Assembly (NCBI GenBank): GCA_001599755.1
Contig: BCHX01000004.1
Coordinates: 930,001-994,000 of the forward strand
Source of the DNA: Gliomastix tumulicola
Lineage: Eukaryota > Ascomycota > Sordariomycetes > Hypocreales > Bionectriaceae
Length of the DNA: 64,000 nt
Reading direction: 5' to 3'
Position 1 is the stretch's first letter; every line of letters begins with the position of its first letter. The translations under genes were made by a program, and so were the position numbers. Shown piece after piece: positions 10,373 through 20,351 of the stretch. The notes under the pieces were generated by a model. It saw only the letters and a list, made by a program, of their open reading frames with translations. It was not told the DNA's origin and ran no database searches.

Positions 10373-12564
10373 ATGGCGTCGCGCTTCGCCTCAGCCCTGA
10401 GACGCCCCGTCGTCCTGGGCTCCCTCGCCGTCGTCGGCGGCACCACAGCCTACGCCATCACCAAGGCCAACAACAGAACGCACAGCATCCCGGACCCGGT
10501 GGCCCCCGTGCGCCGCGACGCCGCCACCGGACGCATCATCCCGCCTAGCTTCAGCAGCGTCAAGTCGCGGGCCGAAAACCTCGCCGATCTGCGCCGCAGC
10601 GGCGGAAGCGCGGAGGAGGAGGAGGGGTTCGACCTGCTCATCATCGGCGGCGGCGCGACGGGCACGGGCATCGCCGTGGACGCCGTGACGAGGGGGTTGA
10701 AGGTCGCCTTGGTCGAGCGGGATGACTTCTCGTCGGGCACGAGCTCCAAGAGCACCAAGCTTGTCCACGGCGGCGTGCGGTACCTGGAGAAGGCGGTGCT
10801 GAACCTCGACTACCCGCAGCTCGAGCTCGTCATCGAGGCGCTGCGCGAGCGACGGACGTTCCTCAACGTGGCGCCGCATCTATCCAACTCGCTGCCGATC
10901 CTGCTGCCGCTGCAGCGCTGGTGGGAGGCGCCGTACATGTGGTGCGGCACCAAGGCGTATGATCTGCTGGCGGGCTCCCAAGGGTTGGAGGGTTCGTACT
11001 TCCTGCCCAAGGGCAAGGCCTTGGCGTCGTTCCCGCTGCTGCGCAAGGAGAACCTCGTGGGTGCGCTGGTGTACTATGACGGACAGCACAACGACTCGCG
11101 CATGAACGTGTCTCTCGCCATGACGGCGTCGCTGCTCGGTGCCACCGTTCTGAACCACGCCGAGGTGACGTCTCTGGAGAAGGACCCCTCGACGGGCCGT
11201 ATCACGGGCGCCGCCGTCCGCGATGCCCTCGCCCGCGACGGCTCTGCCGAGGCCGCCCCCTTCCGCGTCCGCGCAAAGGGCGTCATCAACGCCACGGGCC
11301 CCTTCACCGACGCCGTCGAGCACATGGACGACCCGACGCGCAAGTCCATCGTCGCCCCGGCCTCGGGCGCCCACGTCATGCTCCCCGGCGACGTCTGCCC
11401 CAACGGCATGGGCATGCTGAGCGCGTCCTCCGACGGCCGCGTCGTCTTCGTGCTGCCGTGGCAGGGCAAGACGCTCGCGGGCACGACGGACGAGGCCTGT
11501 GCTGTCGAGAGGGAGCCGGTCGCGCTGCAGAAGGATGTCGACTTCATCCTGCGGGAGGTGAACAAGCTGCTGAGCCCTGAGTCGGCCCTGTCGAGGGACC
11601 ACGTCCACTCGGCCTGGTCTGGTATGTTACCCCTGATTTGAAGATAACTGAAAGACACAAAGAAAAAAAAAACTGACAGATTCTAGGCATCCGCCCCCTG
11701 GTTAAGGACCCCAATGCAAAGAACACCGAGTCCCTCGTCCGCAGCCACCTCGTCACCGTCTCGCCCTCCGGCCTCCTCACCTGCGCCGGCGGCAAGTGGA
11801 CGACCTACCGCCAGATGGCCCAGGACGCCGTCGACGAGGCCGTCAAGACCTTCCGCCTCCAGCCCCAGGCCGTCGCCCTCCCGGACATCAGCGGTGCCGG
11901 CCTCCCGGCCTTCAGGACCACCGGCGCCTGCGTCACGCTGACGACGCCCCTCGTCGGCGCCCACGGCTTCTCGCGCGACCTCGCCGCCCAGCTGCTGGAG
12001 GTGCACCCCAACCTCGACACCGACGTCGCGCTGCACCTGGCCTCCAACTACGGCGACCGCGCCTGGTCCGTCCTGTCGTCATCCGCGTCCGACGCCTCGG
12101 CCACGCGCCGCCTCGTCCCGTCCTTCCCCTTCATCGAGGCCGAGCTCCGCCACGGCATCCGCTCCGAGGCCGCCTGCACCGCCGCCGACCTCATCGCCCG
12201 CCGCACGCGCCTCGCCTTCCTCGACGTCGACCAGGCGCTCTCCGCGCTGCCCCGCGTCATCGACGTGCTCGCCGAGGAGCTCGGCTGGGCGGACCAGCGC
12301 AAGCAGCAGGAGTGGACGCACGCCGTGGGCTTCTTCAAGAGCATGGGTCTGCCGCAGGACAAGCTCGGCGTCACGCGGGAGCAGGTCGAGGCCCGTCAGG
12401 CGCCCGGTGCTGCTGTCGAGCAGGAGCAGAAGCAGGAGCCCATCCAGGGGTGGTCGCAGCAGCCGCCGCCGGTTCCTGCTGTCGGGACCGGCGGTGGTGT
12501 GAATGCTGGTCTTGACGGGCTGCAGAACGGGACCATCACTGCGCGGAATATCAGCAGCAACTAA
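10373..12564 (+). CDS. GUT2: FAD-dependent glycerol-3-phosphate dehydrogenase, mitochondrial
   Basis: The enzyme oxidises sn-glycerol 3-phosphate to dihydroxyacetone phosphate at the outer face of the inner mitochondrial membrane and passes electrons to ubiquinone. Exons are 10373-11621 and 11687-12564, giving 708 residues. The N-terminus (MASRFASALRRPVVLGSLAV) looks like a mitochondrial presequence followed by a hydrophobic stretch. The FAD-binding Rossmann motif is FDLLIIGGGATGTG near residue 85, followed by SSGTSSKSTKLVHGGVRYLE. The exon junction restores the family sequence SAWSGIRPLV. The C-terminal domain is followed by about 55 residues rich in Gln, Pro and Gly that are not part of the conserved fold. 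No EF-hand pair is apparent. It completes the pathway begun by the neighbouring channel and kinase. Confidence 0.96.
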
Positions 12565-12807
12565 GCGTTTGACAGACGCGACGGAGCGAATCTCTTCTCC
12601 TTTTCTTATTGTAGTTTTGTCTTACGATTCCACGGGAAGGGGGTATTTGGCTTTGTATATACAATGGCACTGGCGTTGGAGTCTGGAACGACGGCCCAAA
12701 GAGTAGAGGGTTGATACACAGCGAGATCTTTCTTCTTATAAATGGTCAATTGACACAAATGAATCTACTTGAATGTCTCCCTCAACTGTGACTGGGTATG
12801 AAAAGTA

Positions 12808-12814
12808 GGCCGGT
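12808..12814 (-). promoter_or_regulatory. ACCGGCC motif copy between convergent genes (reverse)
   Basis: The plus strand reads GGCCGGT in the 3' intergenic region between the dehydrogenase and the dienelactone hydrolase. It is not in a promoter position, so this copy may be chance. Confidence 0.15.
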
Positions 12815-12816
12815 CC

Positions 12817-12840
12817 ATCTATCTATCTATCTATCTATCT
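12817..12840. repeat. TATC microsatellite abutting a stop codon
   Basis: About six ATCT/TATC units end at 12840. On the minus strand the TAG stop of the dienelactone hydrolase gene (12841-12839) is formed at the edge of this tract. Confidence 0.85.
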
Positions 12841-13759
12841 AGAGAGCACTCTTGGGCGCCTCCGGAGCAATCAGATGCTCATCGAACCAGATGACAGCCT
12901 GTCGGAAGGCCTGCTCCTTGGCGAACTGGACGACCCGGTTGTTCGGGTCGCCCCTGACCGCAAAGCCGTGCTCGACGCCGGAGAACAGGTTGATCTGGTA
13001 CGGCAGCCCGGTCTCCTTGAGGATCACCTCGGACCGGTGGCGCTGCTCCGTGGTGAAGATGGTGTCCGTCTCGGCGGCGGCGATGGAGAGAGGGCCCGTG
13101 ATGGCTGCGAGCTCGGGCTCCGTGACGAAGGACGGGTGAGCTGCGAAGCCGACGTTGATGCCGTCCTTGTAGTGACGGATGAGGTACTGCGAAGACCGTC
13201 AGCTTTCTGGCCCCTGGCTTGAGGTTGGTGGTTCGTGTGTTAGAAGCTCACCTTGGCTCCGAAGCAGTACGCCACGGCACCAATCTTCTCATAGCCCAGC
13301 GACTTCAGCGTCGCGATGCCCGAGACAATGACAGGGTCGATGGCCTCGGCCGTATGCGGGTTGTTCCCACCGGTGCCGACGGTAATCCAGTTCATCAAGT
13401 CAAATCCCGGAGGCCTGTTGAACTCCAACTGATCCCCGTTGAAGAGATCAATCACAGCGGTCGTGTATCCATGGGCGGCGAAGCTGTCGGCAAGAAGCTT
13501 GCTGTTGTTCCAGATGCCGAAAACATCGGCGATGTAGAGGATGGCAGCGTCCTTCTTGTTCTCCCCCTTAGCCTCAGCGAGGTAGACATCTGTCTTGCCG
13601 TCGGAGGTCTTGGTGAGCTGGCCGGTCGGGTCGCCCCTAGAAGTTGTATAGAATTAGGAATGCCGTTCATCGCGACTACTGAGGTCAGGGCTAGAGGAGG
13701 GAGACTTACTCGTGGATGACGCCGCGGACGCAGCACGCGCCAGGCGGATTGGAAGCCAT
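12839..13759 (-). CDS. Dienelactone hydrolase family protein
   Basis: An alpha/beta hydrolase of the dienelactone hydrolase family; members open lactone or ester bonds, and the natural substrate here is unknown. Exons are 13759-13710, 13636-13252 and 13186-12839, giving 260 residues, a normal size. The nucleophile is Cys141 in AYCFGAK at the exon 2/3 junction. Asp186 (AETD) and His218 (VEHGF) complete the expected Cys-Asp-His triad with family-like spacing. The short first exon encodes MASNPPGACCVRGVIHE. No targeting signal is clear, so it is probably cytosolic. It is convergent with the glycerol-3-phosphate dehydrogenase and shows no obvious functional link to it. Confidence 0.92.
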
Positions 13760-14185
13760 TGGTCTATGTGATTCAGAGTCTTCAGATAGACAGGATCAGT
13801 TAAGAAACTGAGCAATTTGCAACGACGATGTAGAAGATGGGCGCACCCGAGAGCTGAATTCATGAAGCGGCTATCTTTTTTAAAGAACTGCCCCTCCATC
13901 CCCGCCTCAGTCGTCACTTTCGGCGTCTTTTAATCATCGCCCCCACCCTCGTAACCGACATACGGGCTATCTCGATTGCGAGCAGTGCGAGTCGGATACT
14001 TGTGCCGACTGCGGTGCCGAACACCGAGTTGAGGCCTAGGACAAAGGGCCGGTGTTAGGAGGTAACGGTTTAGAGGCATTGGTAACACCACTCGCTGTCA
14101 CACAGTAGACGTAAAGGTGTCAATGTGAGGGTATCATTCATTATATCAAGACATGTCCAGTGTTTGTGGATCGCATCGCAAGGCC
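13760..14185. other. Intergenic, promoter side of dienelactone hydrolase
   Basis: No gene seen. It should hold the dienelactone hydrolase promoter on the minus strand and the 3' end of the zinc-finger gene. Confidence 0.5.
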
Positions 14186-15079
14186 TCATTTCTGTCGCAT
14201 CCCAGTCTTGGCCTTCCGTTTCTTGAACAGCACCGGCGCCGGTCCAGGCTCCTCCTCCTCCGCCAGTGGCTCGGTTTTGAGGGGTTTGGAGTCGATGGTC
14301 TCCGGTTTGAGTGTCACAGTAAACCCTGACGGTTCCGTATCGGGCTCCTCCTTGACAGCATCATCCTCTGCCTTTGTAGGCTCGTCTTTAATCTCCTCCT
14401 CGTCTTTGAGCGGTTCCTCCTTGGGCAACGCCTCCTCGGCAGCCGGCTTTGGCAATATTGATCCGCTCAGCAGAGCATCCAGGTCGGCGTCCTCGTCCTG
14501 TGGCATTGCCCTCGAGTCCCTCCCCCATCTCCGCGTCTTCTTGAACAGACCCTGTACCGCATTCTCCTCCTCCTTCTCATCCTCTGTCGTCTCTCGCTTC
14601 CTCACGCCCGTCGCTTTGGTCTCTGGCTTCTCCTCTGCGGGCTCTCTCTTCGGCGCATCGTCGATCACGCGCGTGCTCGTCACAGTCCACTCCCCCGCCA
14701 TAGCCATCTCCGGTCGAAAGTCATCCGGCATCGCGACCCCCAGCTCCGCAAGCTGCTCCCGCTGCGTCTTGCGCTGTGCCTGCGTCGGCGCAGCCGAGGA
14801 CGAGGACGACGCACCACCACCAGAGCCCTGCCCACCGTAGGGCCGCGACGAAGAAGTCCCCGACACGACGCCATTTAGCCTCTCGATCTCGCGCCGCGCC
14901 CGCTCCTTCTCGCGCTCCTCCTTCTCGTGGTCGCGGTGCAGGTCGCGCAGGAAGCGCTTGAGGGCGCCCTGGTGCTTGGCCGTGGCCTCATGGTTCGTCT
15001 TCTCGAGTTTGGTGTCGCGGACGTAGACCTGGCAGTGCTTGCACCAGTATTTCGGTGTCGATTTCCAGTGCTCGGACAT
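14186..15079 (-). CDS. U1-type zinc-finger protein, WBP4-like
   Basis: A single-exon gene of 297 residues. The start at 15079 (MSEHWKSTPKYWCKHCQVYV) is preferred to one 19 codons upstream because the zinc finger begins right there. The first 40 residues form a U1/matrin-type C2H2 finger (WCKHC ... H ... H in NHEATAKHQGALKRFL) like that of the splicing factors WBP4/FBP21. A charged coiled-coil-like stretch follows (HRDHEKEEREKERARREIERLN). The remainder is acidic and disordered, with repeated KEEP/KEEPD segments and a basic C-terminus (LFKKRKAKTGMRQK). The family acts in the nucleus with the spliceosome; for this protein that is inferred from the finger alone. No WW domains are visible. Confidence 0.82.
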   Translation of the reverse strand: MSEHWKSTPKYWCKHCQVYVRDTKLEKTNHEATAKHQGALKRFLRDLHRDHEKEEREKERARREIERLNGVVSGTSSSRPYGGQGSGGGASSSSSAAPTQAQRKTQREQLAELGVAMPDDFRPEMAMAGEWTVTSTRVIDDAPKREPAEEKPETKATGVRKRETTEDEKEEENAVQGLFKKTRRWGRDSRAMPQDEDADLDALLSGSILPKPAAEEALPKEEPLKDEEEIKDEPTKAEDDAVKEEPDTEPSGFTVTLKPETIDSKPLKTEPLAEEEEPGPAPVLFKKRKAKTGMRQK

Positions 15080-15509
15080 GGTGTCGGGGAAGGGGCTGTG
15101 TGCCGCGTGTGAGTTGTGAGGATAGATCTGCTGCATGACGAAAGTTTAGTATTGGAAACTTTTGGCTTGGGGGAGACTCGATGCTTAGTAATCATGCAAA
15201 CCCTCCCCCTGCCAGAAATGCACGTCACATGTCACGTAGAAATGGCCTATAAGTAATGGTTAATTTTGTCTTCAATTCGCACTCAACTTCACACACAAAG
15301 GTCTCCACAGGAGCTACAATGACTCCCTTCAGGAACGTACATCGACATGCAAGGCCATAACTTTTGATTACCATGGTCGGCTACTCAGTCTATCGGAATT
15401 ATGAGAAGCCACATCTATTGCTAATGCCACGTTTTCTCATCTGCGGAAAAAAGTGCAGGAAACAAAAACCAAGCTGACCTTCACAAAGACCCTCCTCCAA
15501 CGTCCGCAT
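15080..15509. other. Intergenic region
   Basis: No gene seen. It covers the upstream side of the zinc-finger gene and the 3' flank of the wall-protein gene, both on the minus strand. Confidence 0.5.
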
Positions 15510-17371
15510 TTAGAGCCAGAAGAAGACACCGACGGCACCAGCGAGGAGAGCCATGACGGTGTTGGGAGCAACCTGGAAACCGCTAGACGGGGGAAGGACG
15601 GGCAGAGTGGGAGAAGGAGGAGGGGGAGGAGGAGGCTGAGGCTGAGTGGGCTGAGGAGGAGGAGGGGGAGGGGGTGGGGGAGGGACGCCGGTAGAAGGAG
15701 GCGGCGGCGGGGGAGGGGGAGGGCAAGGTGAAGTAGGGCACACAGGAGGGACGACGATAGTCGAAGTGCCAGGAGGAGGAGGAGGAGGAGGCGGCGGCGG
15801 CGGCGGCGGAGGGGGAGGGGGAGGGCAGGGTGAAGTAGGGCACACGGGAGGAACGACAATGGTCGAAGTTCCAGGAGGAGGAGGCGGCGGCGGGGGAGGG
15901 GGAGGAGGAGGGCAGGGTGAGGTAGGGCACACAGGAGGAACGACAATAGTCGAAGTGCCAGGAGGCGGCGGCGGCGGGGGAGGAGGAGGAGCCACGCTCG
16001 TAGGAGGAGGCGGAGGCGGCGGCGGAAGAGGAGGGCAGGTCTGCGAGGGGCAGGGCTTACCCGTCGTGACGGTCACATTCTGGACGGGAGGAGGAGGGGG
16101 AGGAGGAGGCGGCGGAGGCGGCGGCGGCGGCTTTCCAGTAGGCACCTGGATCTGGCCATCAGGGATCTGAGAGACGACCTGTCGTCCGTTCACAGGAGCC
16201 TGGATCTGACCATCGGGGATCTGAGTGACGCGGCCGCCGGCCTGGCTCGTAGGAACGCTCTTGGGAGGAGGAGGAGGAGGGGGGGGAGAGATGGGAGGGG
16301 GAGAAATGGGAGTAGTAGGCGAGGAGCGAGGCGGCGGGACCGGGGTGGTCGTGTTACGGAAGGTAGGAGTGGTGGTAGGTCGCGGGACCGACGAGTTGGT
16401 GAAGACGGGCGCCTGGATCTGACCGTCCCCAATCTGGGTGACCTTGGGAGGGGTGTTGCCTCCCGGTGCCTGGATCTGACCATCCCCAATCTGGGTGACC
16501 TTGGGAGGGGTTTTACCTCCCGGTGCCTGGATCTGGCCGTCGCGGATCTGGCTCACAGCGGGAGGCGCACCGCCAGCAGGGCTGCCTCCGCTGCCGGAGC
16601 CAGGAGCCTGGACCTGACCATCGCGGATCTGGCTCACAGCAGGAGGAGCGCCACCGGAACCGCTGCCACTTCCAGCGTTGCCAGCACCGGGCGCCTGGAT
16701 CTGGCCATCCCGGATCTGGGTCGCGGCCGGGGGGGCGGGAGCACGCTGCGAGGTGTAAGCCCGAGCATGGGCGCCACCCTGCGGCAGGACAGTGATGGTG
16801 ACGGGCTCGCACTGCGGCGCCCAGCTGCGGTCGTAGAGGTTGTAGAAGCTGCCCGACAGGCACTGGTAGAAGGTCTTGGAGGGGCCGAGGGCCAGCACGT
16901 TGTTCTCGCAGACGGAGAAGCCCGCCGTGTAGATGGCGCCGGCCTGGGCAGGCCCATCGAACTGGAACTGGTAGTTGGACGCGATGTACCCCGTGCGGCC
17001 CTGGGTGTCCTTCAGGACACCGTTGCTGATGGTGATGAGAAGCTGGCCGTCCTGTCGTTTCTAGAGAGAGGCAAAAAAAAAAAGAGAGAGAGAGAAACGT
17101 ATCAGCAAAGGGGGCTTCCTCCTTTTCTTACTGCAACTTTTTGTCTGCGGTCACTTAAACGCAGGCGGGCGCTGCTTGCCTTTAGCGAGTCCAGGGGGGT
17201 CGGCGAACATACGACTTTCTGGCCCTGCTTGGCGACCGAGATGGCGAAGTCTCCGTCAAAGTTGACGTTGCAGCCGGCAGGGATGCCGCCGTCAGGAGCA
17301 ATGTCCTGCGTGACGCCGTCGGCGCTGGCGTACGCCGCCAGGCTGGCGAGGATGAGGGGCTCCCACTTCAT
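15510..17371 (-). CDS. PIR-repeat cell wall protein with proline-rich region and GPI-type tail
   Basis: Exons are 17371-17213 and 17060-15510, giving 569 residues. A signal peptide (MKWEPLILASLAAYASA) leads into a four-cysteine domain of the type found at the C-terminus of yeast Pir proteins: C34, C104, C120 and C137, with the signatures GYIASNYQFQFDG and FYQCLSGSFYNLYD. Seven PIR-type repeats follow (core Q-I-x-D-G-Q-I/V-Q-A/V-P) between about residues 165 and 330. Then comes a very proline-rich region containing three copies of a PGTSTIVVPPVCPTSPCPP unit. The C-terminus is a hydrophobic segment (VMALLAGAVGVFFWL) behind a Ser-Ser-Gly, typical of a GPI-attachment signal. In yeast the glutamine of PIR repeats links covalently to wall beta-1,3-glucan. 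The protein therefore probably sits in the cell wall, held by PIR linkage, a GPI remnant or both. Confidence 0.9.
15645..16140 (-). repeat. Coding tandem units and polyproline tracts in the wall-protein gene
   Basis: Three near-identical copies of a unit encoding PGTSTIVVPPVCPTSP alternate with long CCN runs encoding 8-17 prolines. Such tracts are prone to slippage and length change. Confidence 0.85.
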
Positions 17372-19292
17372 CGTTTTTCCTGCACACACACACGCACACA
17401 CAAGGTTAGCATCTTTGTCGTCGGTGACCGGGCAACGGAACGCCCGGGGCGTGCTCAAAGGGATGTTTCCCAGCCTCTCCCACGTACCTAAAACGTGCCG
17501 TGTGGGCTCTTTCAACGGTGCGTGGATACGCGAAACGAAGGTCGGCGGTGTGGTTTGCTACAACAACGAACGTATATATGGCTCGGTTCACGCGTTTTTT
17601 TCCACCGGCCGTAGCAATTTGCAAGATGAAGAAACAAGAGAGAAAAAAAGAAGAGCCAGAAGAACTGACGAAGCAGAGCCGGGTGGCAGTCCAGATATAC
17701 CATTGGCCGACTCAACAGTTTTCGAAGCATCAGAGGGCTCGAGTGAACCTTCGGTCGCCACGAGGCAGGCAACATGACCTCTATTCTCTGGATAGCCAGG
17801 CCGACCATCCGTGTTCACTGGTCTTGTTTCTGCAGGAGGCAGAGAGAGAGTTTGCCTGCAATGACCGTACGAAGCCTCTCAACAACAGTCGGGTCAGCCG
17901 GAGGGTTCTCGACTACATTGATGGCGAACTTAAAGGTGACCTAATTTACGGAGAACGCGTGGATACAGACTCGCGATGGCTTCAGCCTCCCCAATTCGCC
18001 ACAGGACATTCTCAAAATAGCACAGAGGCCCGATATGATGAACCTTCAAGGGGCAGGCAGGCAGCACTGAGGATGCCACGAGGGTCAGTTCAGTTGGCCA
18101 TATGGGAGACAGCCCGGTGGCTTGCAACATGACGCCCAAGTCGGCATAATTACAAGTGCAGCATCGACTAGACATGGCCGTTGCACAAGACGCTCCTCGG
18201 CGACCAAAGTCATGGACCACTCTGAGAATTAAAGAAGCCATCATCAAGGTTCGCGGACGCTCCTGAGGCAAAGTTGAGTGACCAGTCAGTATATAGTTGT
18301 TCACTTACTATGAGGCATCAGACCAGCAGCAGGCCTCGATTGAGACATTTCGGCAATCTGCAACTAGAAGTCTGCCCGATCAGGTTCAGCCGTGCGGGCC
18401 GGAAGTTTATCTGGGATAGACTTCTCAGTTTTGGGGAAGCTTATTTGCTGATCCAGAATTCTTTGGCTGCAGCTGATATCTGGCTCAAGGTCACTTGGCC
18501 TTCTTCTCTGACATCGCTGCGACGAGTTCGCTGCAAGTCAACGTACGGCACAAGCGATCCTGACTGTATTAGACTGTGGTGACCACACAGCTCGCCCTCA
18601 CTCAACGTCGCAGCGTCGCTCTCTTTTGCGGCGTCCAAGGCAAGAGGCACCGAAAGTTCGCTACTTCGGGTCCTCGCAACGCCGAAGACTCGCTTGGTCA
18701 TATGCCACCATGCATTGCATTCCTTGGTCTTCATATCACACTACGTGCAGGCCCCTCCTTCTTTGGGGGCAGGACTGCAACGTGTGTCTGAACGGACCGG
18801 GCGTCTTTTGCGCTATCATTGCGTGCCATCCAGCCAACGTCGATTTGGGAAGCTGATTACACACATCAAAAACTTGGCCGCCGCGGCTCAGTCCTGAAGC
18901 CCGACCGACGGTTGATGTCCAAGTCCACCCGCTTCAACAGGATGGCCCATCCTTCTCACCGCAGCACTCGTATATTCCTAAGCTAATTAGCAGCCAAGAA
19001 GCGTTCGGCCGCTCTCAACAACAGCTATGAACCCTTTCCCAAGCAAGCACCACTGCCCGCCGTGGTCGGAGGAGGAGATCCGGAGTTAGCACATTCTTAG
19101 CATCTCGCCAATGGTGGGTGATCATCTCACGGATATACCCGATAGGGCAGGTCTGCAGCGCGAAGTCCCCTGGGCATGAGGCTTAATCTCCTGGCATTAA
19201 GAAATCCCACCAAACAAGCAAGTCGGTTTGGATTGGACGCATGATCTGATCTTTGAGAGAGAGTCGGCCAGATAACGTGGGTAGTTCGGCTC

Positions 19293-19314
19293 GGTGTGTG
19301 TGTGTGTGTGTGTA
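19293..19314. repeat. GT dinucleotide microsatellite
   Basis: About ten GT units in non-coding sequence. Confidence 0.85.
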
Positions 19315-20223
19315 TACGAGGTAGGGGAGTTTTGACCCGGATCGACATGCCGCTCCCGTCGATGGCCCGTCCGTTACCGGAAATGATTGGCAGTCCTTTG
19401 CGAGGCTGTTATCGGGGGTCAAGATGATCAGCGTCGTTGTCGATGTCGATGTCACGTCCTCGGCTCAAGGTCTGTGGTCCAGTGTGTCTCCCCGCGTGAT
19501 CCTTCAGGAGGTCATGCACTCGTACTGCAGCCACTGGGAACTAGGGCTTCCTGACATATTCTAGCCTGGTGCTTGACCGTCGACCAAACTCTAGTTATCT
19601 CAGGTCACTAATCCCAGTCAGGGTCGCGTGTGCGTCTTTCAACCTCCGGTTCGGGCGCTTGCTAAGGCTTGGCCTGGTCATAGTCTCTTTCGGCAGCCGG
19701 GTATTGGAAAGGGGAAGAAGTTCCCCCCCTTTCCCACGCTTGCCACAGATAGGAAGCTGTCAACCTCAGCTCGCAAAAATACTCACTGTGCACCGTCCGC
19801 CGCCCCCACTCCGCGAGTCCGTGTATACCGGGGATGTGGACAAAAGCGCCAGGTGCCATGATCGGGGGGGGGGATCAAAAAGGACCTGCGCCCCTCCCTC
19901 TCCAGGATAGGGCCAGAGGGCCCAGCCAGAGGCCCAGCCAGACCTTCCTATCTCTGCCTGCTCATGGGGGCGCTTTCACCTCCTTCTCTGAGCATCGTCT
20001 GCTTAGTCTTCGCCTCACTGGGCCAGCCTGCCATTGGCTAGAGCGCGAAATATGGCGCGCCGTCCGTCGGGGTAGCATCGTCGAACTCGCGAGACGCCGT
20101 TTTACGGCATCTTCTGCCGGGGGGAGGCGTCTGTCTGCTCGTTCGCTTCGCTTGGCGGGCTCCGTTGCGAAAGGTGCTTGTTGCGGCGCTATCATGAATG
20201 CTCGAGGGATCCGGGGGGAGTAG

Positions 20224-20230
20224 TATAAAG
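20224..20230 (+). promoter_or_regulatory. TATA box of the fungalysin gene
   Basis: TATAAAG lies 128 bases upstream of the fungalysin ATG. It is followed by a pyrimidine-rich leader (20290-20345), a normal fungal promoter layout. Confidence 0.5.
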
Positions 20231-20351
20231 GGGGTCTTCGTCGCCGGGCTGGTGATTTCTATCCTCGATAGGAGCCAGCATCGTGCCTGTTTTGTGCTTC
20301 ACATCCCTCTCCCCTCCGCGCGTCTTATTCCTCCCTTCTCTTCTGCTCAAG

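Larger units (their letters stand above)
17372..20351. other. 3 kb intergenic region between divergent wall-protein and fungalysin genes
   Basis: No gene can be supported. Several open frames of 70-210 codons exist but have no recognisable motifs, and their composition differs from the flanking genes. It contains a GT microsatellite (about 19294-19313), a poly-G run near 19863-19873, and the promoter of the fungalysin gene at its right end. Confidence 0.55.

Noticed and set aside
15453..16170. Plus-strand poly-glycine and Arg-rich open frames
   Set aside because: These are the complement of the polyproline-coding part of the wall-protein gene.
17500..18132. Plus-strand open frame of 210 codons
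   Set aside because: No recognisable domain or codon bias, and the start lies in the upstream region of the divergent wall-protein gene.
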